NCBI GenBank assembly: GCA_016872605.1
Contig: VGZI01000039.1
Coordinates: 1-37,116, forward strand
DNA: 37,116 bases
Direction of reading: 5' to 3'
From: Planctomycetota bacterium
GTDB lineage: Bacteria > Planctomycetota > Planctomycetia > Gemmatales > Gemmataceae
The position numbers and the translations under genes were made by a program. The notes under the pieces were generated by a model. It searched no databases. It was not told the origin of the DNA and worked only from the letters and a program-made list of their open reading frames with translations. Of this stretch, positions 25,059 to 34,050 are shown in pieces (the first letter of the stretch is position 1; each line of letters opens with the position of its first letter).

Positions 25059-26396
25059 TTACTTGAGGCGAACATCTGGCACCTTGCGATCGGGTTCGAC
25101 CAAAGGCCCCGCGCCGAGGTCGACGCCGACCAAGCGGATCAGGCGGCGCAACGCATACTCGCCTTCGTGCGGCAAGCCGAGAAACCGCGCCGCCGCCGAA
25201 CCCGCCGCGGCGATCTGCGTGAAACCTGCCTGGGCCAGCAACTCGGCTGCGTTTGCCCATCGACTTGACGGCGCTGCCAGGACTACCGTCTGCAGGCCAC
25301 TCCGATACGCTCCAGCCAATTCGTTGATGTTCTCCAGGCCGCGAAACGGGATCACACAAACTGTGCGATAGCCGAGGGGGATCTCCGCCGGCGCGCGATC
25401 GACGACGAGAACCGTGTGGTCCATCGAACGGGGTCCGGCCAATATCGTCGCATGCTCCTGCCAATACGCCAACTCGCGAATCGCCGTCACTTCGGCCTTG
25501 TCGTCCAGAGTCAAGGGCCGCGCCGGTAAGCGATTGCGCACATCGGTCAGCGCCTTGCTCAACGCGCTGGCGACGTGTGCCGGCAAGTCGGCTACGTCCT
25601 CCACAAACACGACGCGCGGCGAACTGCACGCCCGTTGCTCCCAGAGCGCCACGTCCCAGGCCAGGTCTCGCGCCGTCTGCGCAAGGTCGGCGCCGTCCAG
25701 CACGAAGCCAATACCGAGCCGTGGGCCGTAGTGAATGACGCGGCCACGACATCGATCGGCCGGGTACGCGTCGACGGCTGCCTGTCCGCCCCACACGACG
25801 ATTGCGTCGGCCTCTTCGCGCAACACCTGATTGAGCGCATCTTGCGCACTGGACCATGAGCAGATGGCGATGGACGAACGAAGAACGCCGTCGTCGTCAG
25901 CATCGAGAAGAGTCTTCGCGAAGAGTTCGGTGAAGCCGCTGTCTTCGCTGCTGAGCTTGATGACAACGGCATTACGTGTGAGCAAAGCTTGCGCGAGAGC
26001 GATGACACCGCCGAGAAAGACGTTGCCCGCCAGCACCTGAGCGACGACGCCGAGCGGATAGCCGCGCGTCCAGCCAATGCCGAGCTCATCGGGTTGCCAC
26101 GAATCGAGCAAATCGGCCCGGCCCAACTCGCGCGCCAGTTCGGCCTTCAGAATTGGGGCGTGCAGCGACATCGCCAGGGCGTTGAGCGCCGCCTCGACCG
26201 TGTACGCGCCGAACACGCCGCCGATTAGCTTTGCCGCATGCTGGCGTGCCGGACTCCCGGCCTGCCAGACGCTGCAGAGCCGTCCCAGTCGGCCGAGCAA
26301 GGCATCGAGTGGCAGCGCGGCGAGGCGGCACGCGCCGGCCCGCAGCCGTGCAAAGCAGGCTCGTAGTTGCTCGGGGGCTTGCATCGCTTCAATCAT
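25059..26396 (-). CDS. luxC: LuxC-like acyl-CoA/acyl-protein reductase
   Basis: A 445-residue member of the LuxC (acyl-CoA reductase) family, which uses NADPH to reduce an activated fatty acyl group to the aldehyde. The aldehyde-dehydrogenase-like pattern is LAGNVF near 122-127 and KLSSEDS near 147-153 (cofactor binding), and Cys257 in LWEQRACSSP is the likely thioester nucleophile. ATG 26396 overlaps the TGA of the LuxE gene (ATGA), so the two are translationally coupled; the longer frame to 26696 lies inside that gene. The usual light-producing partners luxA/luxB are not seen in this window. Symbol is for family, not for bioluminescence. Confidence 0.85.
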   Translation of the reverse strand: MIEAMQAPEQLRACFARLRAGACRLAALPLDALLGRLGRLCSVWQAGSPARQHAAKLIGGVFGAYTVEAALNALAMSLHAPILKAELARELGRADLLDSWQPDELGIGWTRGYPLGVVAQVLAGNVFLGGVIALAQALLTRNAVVIKLSSEDSGFTELFAKTLLDADDDGVLRSSIAICSWSSAQDALNQVLREEADAIVVWGGQAAVDAYPADRCRGRVIHYGPRLGIGFVLDGADLAQTARDLAWDVALWEQRACSSPRVVFVEDVADLPAHVASALSKALTDVRNRLPARPLTLDDKAEVTAIRELAYWQEHATILAGPRSMDHTVLVVDRAPAEIPLGYRTVCVIPFRGLENINELAGAYRSGLQTVVLAAPSSRWANAAELLAQAGFTQIAAAGSAAARFLGLPHEGEYALRRLIRLVGVDLGAGPLVEPDRKVPDVRLK

Positions 26397-27496
26397 GCGC
26401 TCACCGCCCGTCCCACTTTCATGGCACACGTTTCGAAGCGCGCCGCCGTCGTTCGGCCACGCGGCGTGAGGTACGGCGCCGCAACGCCGCACGGGCAGCC
26501 ACGCTGGATCGTCACCTTGTCGGTTGTCAGGATTTTCAGCAGTGGGTAGCTCGTGGTCAGCGGAACCGTCAGTTGCAGAAGCCCGATCTCGCCAACTGCG
26601 ACATCGCAACCCGTTTCCGGATCGATGGCTTGCGCCCAGGCAAATGCCGGCACGTGATAATGACCGTGACTGCACTGCACAAATACGGCGGGACATTCGC
26701 TGAGCCCAAACATGTCTCGAATCGCACCTGGCGCCAGACCGAAGAACCCGGCCATGCGTTTCTGAAAATCATCGCGTTCGAGCGGAACGCCAGGCAGGAA
26801 GCTCTTCCATCCGCCACCTGTGAGCACCATGCTGCCTTGGGGCAATGGCAGACGCGAGACGCCGGCGGTGGCCAGGCCGTGCATCGCCGCTGCCATGAGG
26901 GCCGGATAGCCGACGAGCAAAATCGGCCCGCGCGCGCTCGCTTCCTGGATTGCCGTCACCGCATCCTTGAGGGCAAAGTCGATCCCGGCCGGGCCTTGGC
27001 GTACCAGATAGCGAACCGAGCGGACCTCAGGCGACGCCTTCAGCACCGCGTCGATCACGACGGAGCCGGCCATTTGCGTCTGGCTTGGGTCGATGAGAAA
27101 CGCCAGCGCCTCGACCGAACCGCTCACGATGCCGGCCGCTCGATAACTTGCCAGCATCGCCTGAACGCGCCGCTTCATGCTGGGCTCGTCCAGCGGCGTC
27201 ACGCTCGGCTTTCCCGTCGTGCCAGAACTCGTCAGCTGAACCACGATCGGCACGTCCCTTGGGAGGTCGAATGCCCGAGTCTTGAGCACCGGCAGGAAGA
27301 TCGCTGGCAACGTTTGCAGCGACTCGCGCGAAAGTTCCCTTGGCACGCCGCTGCCACGCTCATCCAAGAATCTGGTGTACGCCGGAAACCGCCGTAGGAG
27401 CACTTCGAGGCAAATCTCAGACGCACGAAAAAAGCGATTGTCCGGGTCGGCGGCAAACACGTCGGCTTGCAATAGTATGTCGATAGGATCGGCCAT
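26393..27496 (-). CDS. luxE: LuxE-like acyl-protein synthetase
   Basis: A 367-residue LuxE-family protein, which activates a fatty acid with ATP as acyl-AMP and passes it to LuxC. The adenylate-forming signature LTSSGTTGKPS lies at 88-98, and there is a later MFGLSE motif and a CPCG pair. A Cys ten residues before the C-terminus (ETCAMKVGRAVSA) sits like the acylated Cys of vibrio LuxE. ATG 27496 begins MADPIDILLQADVF; the 27739 extension covers a repeat region. The stop overlaps the LuxC start by four bases. Together the pair should convert a fatty acid to an aldehyde; the end product here is unknown. Confidence 0.85.
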   Translation of the reverse strand: MADPIDILLQADVFAADPDNRFFRASEICLEVLLRRFPAYTRFLDERGSGVPRELSRESLQTLPAIFLPVLKTRAFDLPRDVPIVVQLTSSGTTGKPSVTPLDEPSMKRRVQAMLASYRAAGIVSGSVEALAFLIDPSQTQMAGSVVIDAVLKASPEVRSVRYLVRQGPAGIDFALKDAVTAIQEASARGPILLVGYPALMAAAMHGLATAGVSRLPLPQGSMVLTGGGWKSFLPGVPLERDDFQKRMAGFFGLAPGAIRDMFGLSECPAVFVQCSHGHYHVPAFAWAQAIDPETGCDVAVGEIGLLQLTVPLTTSYPLLKILTTDKVTIQRGCPCGVAAPYLTPRGRTTAARFETCAMKVGRAVSA

Positions 27497-27515
27497 GTGA
27501 GCTCGGTCTTTTCGT

Positions 27516-27598
27516 AGGGATAAGCTGCCAGCTTGTCCCTTTTCGCCTGTGACAACCATATCCCACTGCGTCGGTGTGACAAGCTGGCAGCTTGTCAC
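27516..27598. repeat. Paired palindromes upstream of luxE, family H
   Basis: Two near-palindromes: 27516-27540 (AGGGATAAGCTGCCAGCTTG...) and 27576-27598 (GTGACAAGCTGGCAGCTTGT...), the second perfect with an 11-base arm around one base. They share GACAAGCTG/CAGCTTGTC and can pair with each other. They lie 20-100 bases before the LuxE start, so they may be part of its leader. Confidence 0.8.
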
Positions 27599-27682
27599 TA
27601 CGGTGAGCCCGAGCAACTCAACGCTTCCTTGATCGCCCAATCGCGCTAGGTCTCTGGCGGGGTTTGTATCCGATTCAGCCTG

Positions 27683-27743
27683 TAGGGTGCGTGAAACGCA
27701 CCGATGCCCGAGGGCGGCCCATCGGTGCGATTCACGCACCCTA
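27683..27743. repeat. Inverted repeat, family I
   Basis: TAGGGTGCGTGAAACGCACC... (27683-27706, 24 bases) is inverted at 27720-27743 with one mismatch and a 13-base spacer. It lies between the small gene ending at 27775 and the luxE leader. Each arm also contains GTGCG...CGCAC. Confidence 0.88.
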
Positions 27744-27774
27744 GGGGCTGCCAGGCACTTTCTGGCGCTGTTCG

Positions 27775-28134
27775 CTATTTCTTGGGCGAGCCTTGAATCC
27801 GATTGAGCTCCTTGGTCAGCTCGGGCGAGGGTCTCAAGCGCGCCGGCGCTTTCACTTTGTCGGCCGGGCGTTGAACGTTCTGCTGGTCTTGCTTCTGAAT
27901 CGCCGAATCCAGATGCAACGCGGCCTGGAGTTTCTGGCTGTCCTCTGCCAGTTTCGTCATTTTCATCTCATTGGCAAACGTGACGACCATGGCCTGCGTG
28001 CGTTCCGCCAGGGTGCTATTGGGGTCGACCAGGGTTTCATGCGCTTTCAACGTAGATTTGAACGCTCCGGCACGCTGGTTCAATAGTGCGTAGATCTGCT
28101 TGACGCGTCCGGTCTGACGTTCCTGAGAATACAT
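27775..28134 (-). CDS. Small hypothetical protein
   Basis: A 119-residue charged, helical protein starting MYSQERQTGRVKQIYALLNQRAG and ending in LNRIQGSPKK. No signal peptide, membrane segment or known domain is seen. The central region (KAHETLVDPNSTLAERTQAMVVTFANEMKMTKLAEDSQKLQ) is helical. It follows the membrane patatin-like gene by 21 bases on the same strand, so both are probably cotranscribed. Upstream of ATG 28134 there is no clear ribosome site. Function unknown. Confidence 0.65.
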   Translation of the reverse strand: MYSQERQTGRVKQIYALLNQRAGAFKSTLKAHETLVDPNSTLAERTQAMVVTFANEMKMTKLAEDSQKLQAALHLDSAIQKQDQQNVQRPADKVKAPARLRPSPELTKELNRIQGSPKK

Positions 28135-28155
28135 GAACTGGACCAGAATGCTGGC

Positions 28156-30584
28156 CTAGTCGGTGGGTCCCAGCGCCCACGCCGTCATGACGTTTTCCGA
28201 ATGATTGCACGTATACGGGACGCGAAGAACGGGAACGCCCGTCTTCGTGGATCGCACCAGGACGTTGAGCGATTCGTCGAGCCCCAGTTCTTTGGCGAGC
28301 TGCGCGTTGACGTAGCCGGCATTCGTCAACGCTTCCGCAGGCTCTGCGACGGCGGAAAATCGCTTTTCGATCCAGCTCGGCGGGCTTTGCTTGGCGCCGG
28401 AATCGATCGCGACGAGCAGAATTCCTCTCCGCTCCAGCGACGCCATGATTTTTCCGGCAAGCGCTTTGCGCTTCTCCTGGCCCGCCGACGGCGTCACGAG
28501 CGTCATCTTGCGCAAGGCTCGCAGAAGGAAAACAAAAGTGTCGAGTCCCGTGTTGTCTACGATGCCGCCATCGAGGACGCGCACGTCCTTGCGTCGATTC
28601 TCCGAATCACGATATGTAAGGCGACCGACCGCGAATCCCCACGGAAAATTCGCGGACAGCCTGGCTGCTTCGTGTGCCGCCAGTTCATATCGACGATCAA
28701 CGTCGGCGAGCGAACGGGGAAACTGTTTCTCCAGAAAGAACTTCTGCTGCTCGGGGTCGTTGTCGTTCATTCCCTCGGCAAAGAATCGCGGTGGCACGAC
28801 AGGCCGACCGAGCACGAGCCGAGTGCCACGCTCGACCTCGGCGGCATTGACCAATAGCAACGGCCGCTTTCCCTCGATCGGCCTGTCCCACTGAAAGCGA
28901 TCGCGCCAGAACGTGCTGACGGAATAACCGCGCTCGCGTCCGGTGACCAAGGGTCCTCGCAATAACGGCGCCATGAAGTCGGTGCACATGTCGTCGGCAA
29001 ACGCACTGTAGACGGGCCAACTGTTCGCCTCAATCTTGTCGCACGCCTCCTTCACCTTCGCCCATGCCTTGAGCCGGTCGTCGTCGTCGTCGGTTTTGGC
29101 GATCTTGCTAAGATCTCTCTCCATCGTCGAGTAAAAGGATGCCGCGCACATCTTGATGCGGTCGATCAATTCGGTGCCCAAGGAGTTCTTGAGCAGGCGT
29201 GTCTGTGGAAAGTCGGAATGAGCACGTTTGGGATATCGATGCCAGTAATCGGTCGAGGCCAGACTGCCGCCGGAGACGCTGCTGATCAGCGCGATACGAT
29301 CGGCAAAACGGTCTTTCCGGTTCGTGGGATGAACGACCGGCGTTCCGTCCGCGTGGATCTCATGCGTCATGCGATCGTAAACCAACGCGGCAAACATGGC
29401 GGCGCGCGATCCACCGCCACTCGCGGCAACGAATACGACGGGACCCGGCGGAATATCGTCGATACGGGCTTCGAAATCCTTCAGCCACTGAAGCTCCGCT
29501 TCCGGGCCGTCTGCACCCTGCACAATCTTCCCCACAGGCGCTGCATCCAGAAACGCCATCGCGATGAGTACACAGCCAAGCACCGTCGAACGCACCGGCC
29601 AGGTGGCCGCGGTATGCCAGGTGTCGCACATGCGCGCCATCAGGATCAGGCCGAATAGTCCGTGAATAATCGCGCAGATCGTGTAGTTTCGATAGGGAAA
29701 AACCTCCGGCAAACATGTCACGATTCCCCATTGCAACTCGAGCATCAGCGTCGCGCCGAAGAGAAAGCAAATGCCTCGTCCAAGCAAGTTCATCTTCCAG
29801 CGAACCATCGGATCATTCAGATCGACAATCGAGAGGGCCGCGAACCAGGCCGCCAGCAGTAGCAATTGCAATCCGAGCATCCAGGTAAAGAGTGACGTAA
29901 GCCCGTAGAGCCAGTTCTCAGTCCAGTCAGTGCTGCGCTCGAATTCGCCATAATTCATGTACGCCAGGACAAGCCAGACGCCGAACGCAATGGCGGCGAG
30001 TGTCTGAGACAGCCACGGCTGGGCTTCATGAAGGCGAGGCAGAACCCTCAAATACTTCCAGAAATTGCTGAGTTTGCCGTCCGCATTGTCGGCCGGCGCC
30101 TTCCCCGGCGCCGCATTGTCGCCGAGCGCGGCCTTCGGTTCATCGTCCGAAAATGCGGTACGACGCGAACGACAACATACCCGTACGCCACGAGCAGCCC
30201 GAACACAAAGGCGTACATGAGCAACGAAATCGGAAAATCCAAGAACGGGCGCGGCAATTGAAAAAGAACGTGGTGCACCTGGTCGACGAACGCCAGCACG
30301 ACCATGCCGATTACGGCTGCGACGATGGTAAAGAAATGCTCGTAACTGATGCGACGCAGATTGGCCCACCACGGCTCGTCGGCCGGTGGATCTCCACCGC
30401 TTCGAGGTCCACCCGTATCGGCGATGCTCACGAGCAGCACCACCAATAGGTAGCTGCTCGTCACCGCCGCCGTTACGTATTCGAGCCAATCGAATTCCCA
30501 AAACGAGTAATAAGAGAGCACCGCCAAGAAAACCATGACAAGGAGCGCGGCGCCGGAAAGGATCCAAAATTTCGGAATGCGCAT
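28156..30584 (-). CDS. Membrane-anchored patatin-like phospholipase (single frameshift)
   Basis: The N-terminal frame starts at ATG 30584 (MRIPKFWILSGAALLVMVFLAVLS; GAGG 6 bases upstream) with several transmembrane helices. At about 30150-30153 (T4 on the coding strand) the protein continues one frame over into SDDEPKAALGD, more helices, and a C-terminal patatin/cPLA2-like domain: ASGGGSRAA, catalytic Ser in ISSVSGGS, and DGGIVDNTG with the catalytic Asp. A Ser-Asp lipase, probably acting on phospholipids at the membrane. Composite length about 808 residues. One missing T explains the shift, so it may be base-calling error or a recent mutation. The whole-frame reading from 30567 has a false Arg-rich N-terminus. 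The short gene at 27775 follows. Confidence 0.8.
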
Positions 30585-30701
30585 AGGCGACCTCAAGAAC
30601 GCGGAGAGATGATGGGTACTCGGCGTCAATGAACGGTTTTTCTGAAGGGATGCAATGAGATTCTGTGAAAAATGGGGACGTTGTCTGTTCGGATCGTAGG
30701 T

Positions 30702-30741
30702 ATCACGCTCCGCCTGAGGAGTTCCTCACGCGGAGCGTGAT
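30702..30741. repeat. Palindromic repeat, family A copy 2
   Basis: ATCACGCTCCGC (30702-30713) is inverted at 30730-30741; inside, TGAGGA/TCCTCA pair around two bases. The core matches the hairpin at 14981-15033. It lies just beyond the end of the permease gene (30751). Confidence 0.8.
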
Positions 30742-30750
30742 GCCTTCGAT

Positions 30751-32148
30751 TTATTCATGCCGTAACGCAGACGCCGGCGAGAGATTGGCAGCAATGATCG
30801 CGGGATAGAAGGCCCCCAGCAGGCCCGCAAAAAGTCCCATGCCGACTCCCTTGAAAAACGTTTCAAGCGTGATTCGGCTCACAACCAGCGAACTCGTCAT
30901 GCTGAAGTTCGCCAAGAACTCCATCAGAGGGACCGCCAGTGCAATGCCAAGCAGCGCCCCAATGGCTGAGAGAAGAAACGCTTCCATGAAGATCATTTGC
31001 ATGATGCGGTGTTTCCGCCAGCCGATGGCCCGAAACGTGGCGATCTCGCGGATTCGCTCGGAGATCGACATCATCATCGTGTTGAGCATGCTGACGAATC
31101 CGATCAGCATGGCGATGAAGGACGACGCCCAGGCCAGGCCCTTCATCGTCTGTGTTTCCATGTTCGAGCTGATGTGATCGCGCGTCGCTTGGGCGTCGAT
31201 GTTGAGCGGCTTCATTGCCAGAACCGTCCCCTTGTCGACCTTCTGTTTCGCACGCACAGCCACCGTTGCGCCAACCGCCAGCGGGTAGGTTGCGAGCTGT
31301 TTCCCTTGATCGTCTTCGATGGCGATTCTTGGCTTCAGTCGCTCCTTTTTCTCAGGTCCTCCCTTGTATTCGGTGATCACGAGCCGTTCGACGCCTTTGT
31401 CGTCCACAGTCTTGCGTGCGTTTTCACCTTCCACGATATCCTGAAGCACCGCGTAACCCACATGTTCAGACGGAACCGGGTCGCGCAGCGCGTCGATGTT
31501 CTTGCGAACCTCCGCTACTTTTTCGGGACTTTTGTAATCGCCATTAAGGATCACGATGACCGTGGTGATCTTGCCCTTGCCAAGGAACTCTTGCATCTCT
31601 TTAAGCGGGATGACGCCGCCGTTGCTCTCCAAGAGGTTATAACTCTCGAAGATGGCGATGACCTCAAAGGCTTCGCCGAGGTATTCGATGCTGTCTCCGA
31701 GTTTCTTGCCGAGGTTGCGAGCCAACGTTCGGCCGATGGCGACTTTGCGGCGGTCAGCGGCGGTCAGCGGCCGACCTTCCTTGATCTTCGAACCTTCGAC
31801 GAGCACACTGCTCGGATCGAGCCCGAAAAAGTAAACAACATTGGCTTCGGGAAAGCTGGCGAGATCGACGAGCGTTCCTTCGACAGCCTTCACGCCGGGG
31901 ATTTTGGCAATGCGGCCGATTAGGCTCTCGTCAAGATTGCTGGCGATGCGTTGCGCCTTGCCGGCCTGGGTGATGACCAGATCGGTGCCGCGCGCTTCAT
32001 AGAGCGCCGCGAAGGATTGCTCATAGCCTTCCGCCGTGCCCAGCATCGACAGCACGGCACAGACGGCGACCGCCATGCTCGTGCAGGTGAGGATCGAACG
32101 TATCTTGCGATGCCAAAGATTCTTGAAGACCAGCGAGATGAACCACAT
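30751..32148 (-). CDS. MacB/FtsX-type ABC transporter permease
   Basis: A 465-residue permease of the MacB/FtsX (ABC3) family. The N-terminus (MWFISLVFKNLWHRKIRSILTCTSMAVAVCAVLSMLG) has the typical first helix, followed by a periplasmic domain of roughly 300 residues (MacB_PCD-like), then three C-terminal helices including the family phrase MSISERIREIATFRAIGWRKHRI. Such permeases move lipids, lipoproteins or peptides, driven by a separate ATPase; none is near in this window. The periplasmic region contains an unusually long segment (about 210-310) with many Lys/Glu. It follows the PP2C gene by 50 bp on the same strand. Confidence 0.9.
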   Translation of the reverse strand: MWFISLVFKNLWHRKIRSILTCTSMAVAVCAVLSMLGTAEGYEQSFAALYEARGTDLVITQAGKAQRIASNLDESLIGRIAKIPGVKAVEGTLVDLASFPEANVVYFFGLDPSSVLVEGSKIKEGRPLTAADRRKVAIGRTLARNLGKKLGDSIEYLGEAFEVIAIFESYNLLESNGGVIPLKEMQEFLGKGKITTVIVILNGDYKSPEKVAEVRKNIDALRDPVPSEHVGYAVLQDIVEGENARKTVDDKGVERLVITEYKGGPEKKERLKPRIAIEDDQGKQLATYPLAVGATVAVRAKQKVDKGTVLAMKPLNIDAQATRDHISSNMETQTMKGLAWASSFIAMLIGFVSMLNTMMMSISERIREIATFRAIGWRKHRIMQMIFMEAFLLSAIGALLGIALAVPLMEFLANFSMTSSLVVSRITLETFFKGVGMGLFAGLLGAFYPAIIAANLSPASALRHE

Positions 32149-32198
32149 CCCAGAAACTCCATTTGGCGGCGAGCGGTCAGGCGTTCCTGCCCGGCCTG

Positions 32199-32969
32199 TC
32201 AGGGCGTCGACATGACTATTTGTTGTAATGCCTCGGGCTTGTCCTTGATAACCATCAGCGTGACATCGTCATTTTTTAGCTGCTTCGCGGCACGAAGTCC
32301 CGTGATGCAACTGGTAAACTCGTCAAGGTTCTTTGCCTCAAGCGGATTATACTCCCAGGTAAAGTGCCGGCGCTCTTCGATCTGGTTGACGAACCAATGG
32401 GCCAAAGCGTCGGTCATCAAGTACATTTGATCGCCGGGCGCCCACGTGTCGTCCAGGAGTTTCTCCTTGTTTTGCGACACGACATCGTCAGCCGGCAATC
32501 GGGCCCCGATCAGGTCGGGCGTGGAACGAAATTCGGGAGACCTGCCGATCGGAAACGGCGTCACCTCGCCGGCGCGTATACGAAACAGGCAGCTGTCGCC
32601 CACGGCAATCGCTCGCCACGAGCCGTCGTCCTGGATCACCAGGCCCAAGAACGTCGCATACGCCCCGATCGCCGCCTTCTCCTCGGCAAACCACGGCAGC
32701 GTCATGGCATCGATCTTCGCACACCACTCTTTTTGCAGCGGTGGCAGCCATTCCGCCCACCCCTTCGATTCTATGGGATTCTCGATGAATCGATTCACCA
32801 GAAGCTGGACCCAATCCTTGGCAAACGAACTCTCCGTCGCCCCATCGCCGATCGCGTAGCGCATCCGCTCATCGTCGCCACGGCAGAAGTCTTCATACTC
32901 TTCCGTGCTGTGCCCGTCCTTCGGCACAGAAAAGCAATGCGAGACAACGTCGATCTTCCTGTTGGACAT
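32199..32969 (-). CDS. PP2C-like Ser/Thr protein phosphatase
   Basis: A 256-residue protein of the PP2C (PPM) fold, which removes phosphate from Ser/Thr using Mn/Mg. Motifs: AIGDGATES (Asp42) near the N-terminus, AVGDSCLF at about 122, LMTDALAHW at about 185 and NDDVTLMVI near 233; these give the conserved metal-binding Asp residues. No signal or membrane helix, so cytoplasmic. ATG 32969 follows GGAG at good spacing. The VWA-domain gene lies upstream on the same strand, a pairing known from TerY-type phosphorylation modules. No kinase gene is adjacent here. Confidence 0.82.
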   Translation of the reverse strand: MSNRKIDVVSHCFSVPKDGHSTEEYEDFCRGDDERMRYAIGDGATESSFAKDWVQLLVNRFIENPIESKGWAEWLPPLQKEWCAKIDAMTLPWFAEEKAAIGAYATFLGLVIQDDGSWRAIAVGDSCLFRIRAGEVTPFPIGRSPEFRSTPDLIGARLPADDVVSQNKEKLLDDTWAPGDQMYLMTDALAHWFVNQIEERRHFTWEYNPLEAKNLDEFTSCITGLRAAKQLKNDDVTLMVIKDKPEALQQIVMSTP

Positions 32970-33003
32970 GTCTCTGCTCCACCTTGCAGATTAGGCGCCT
33001 TCC

Positions 33004-33059
33004 GTGGGGCACGTTTCCAACGTGCCCTTCACGCCGGGCACGTTGGAAACGTGCCCCAC
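33004..33059. repeat. Palindromic repeat, family B copy 2
   Basis: GTGGGGCACGTTTCCAACG... (33004-33027) is exactly inverted at 33036-33059, with an 8-base loop (24 of 24). It lies in the 202-bp gap between the VWA and PP2C genes. The arm differs from that at 17134-17203 by a few bases. Confidence 0.9.
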
Positions 33060-33171
33060 AGGCACACTGCAAAATCATGATGCGCCATCACGGCGTTCGC
33101 GGTCCGGTTGGCCGGGTGCCGATTTCGAGGAACTTTTGCAATGCTCCCAGGTCGCCGTTGAACACGAAGCC

Positions 33172-33981
33172 TCACGCTTGATCTGGCAATGTCATGCCCA
33201 TTGCCTGCGCCATGACGCGGTATTTTTCCGGCAGAATGCTCGACATGCCGTACAGTAGCCTCGCAAGTTTCGCCGTCTTTTCTTCCTGTGGCAGAACTGC
33301 CTCCGTTCCAGGGTATTCCACGGTAGTCAATGCCTTGTCGGTGATGTGGACGTTGAAAAAGAGTACGTTGCCGTCGCTGGACCGAAGGTCACACAAAGCC
33401 TTGGCGTTGGGGCGTGGATCCGTGGTCGGCCTTCCGTCAGTTAGATTGATCACTTGGGGCGGAAAGCAACCCGGATGTCCAGCGATAAAGCCCTTGACCC
33501 AGTCTGCCGCCATTGCAAGTGCCTCAGCGAGCGGCGTGTTCCCCTCGCCGTGCGGTTCGACCCAAACCTGCTGCCGGTTAGTTTTGGTGACCTCTCGTCC
33601 CATCGGGTCCTTGGCCAGCTTTTTCACTTCTTTGACACGAAGAGGGCTTAGAGCGAGGCGGCTAATCGGCGCAAGCTTTTCACCCTGAAGAGCCCCTTGC
33701 AGTGCTGACTCAACGCGATTGACATCCATCTGTGACGCATCTTTGATCGAATGATATCGAATGATCCCGAGATAGAAGTAGTCAGCCATGCCGGCATCCC
33801 TGGAAGCTCGAATACAGAGATTGGCGAGCGTATCGTTCAAAATGTCCGCGACCCCCTCCGCCAACTTCTTTTCCGGCTGGTGCCCGAACTTGCCGTTCAT
33901 CGACGCGGATTGATCGATCAAGAAAACAATGCACGTCGGATTGCGGCGAGAAATCTCGGCTTGATATTCCTGAACGGCCAT
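33172..33981 (-). CDS. TerY-like VWA domain protein
   Basis: A 269-residue protein with a von Willebrand factor A domain. The metal-ion-dependent adhesion site is IVFLIDQSASMNG (Asp23, Ser25, Ser27), with a Thr in GNTPLAEAL and an Asp in NLTDGRPTTD. No signal peptide is visible. The VWA + PP2C arrangement on one strand resembles the TerY-P triads, which pair such proteins with a Ser/Thr kinase in stress-response modules; the kinase is missing at this site. ATG 33981 has AGGAG 8 bases upstream. Role in this organism unknown. Confidence 0.85.
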   Translation of the reverse strand: MAVQEYQAEISRRNPTCIVFLIDQSASMNGKFGHQPEKKLAEGVADILNDTLANLCIRASRDAGMADYFYLGIIRYHSIKDASQMDVNRVESALQGALQGEKLAPISRLALSPLRVKEVKKLAKDPMGREVTKTNRQQVWVEPHGEGNTPLAEALAMAADWVKGFIAGHPGCFPPQVINLTDGRPTTDPRPNAKALCDLRSSDGNVLFFNVHITDKALTTVEYPGTEAVLPQEEKTAKLARLLYGMSSILPEKYRVMAQAMGMTLPDQA

Positions 33982-34050
33982 GCGGCAACTCCTGTGGCAG
34001 TTGTCGGTTGTCAGATGTCAGATTAGACACGGAGGCCTTTCTGCCAACTC

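Noticed and set aside
24162..27496. Bioluminescence operon
   Set aside because: Only LuxC and LuxE families are present; luxA and luxB are absent here, so light production is not supported.
30048..30629. A separate 193-residue membrane protein gene
   Set aside because: Its C-terminus turns into Arg/Pro-rich nonsense exactly where the patatin frame becomes sensible; it is the N-terminal part of one frameshifted gene.
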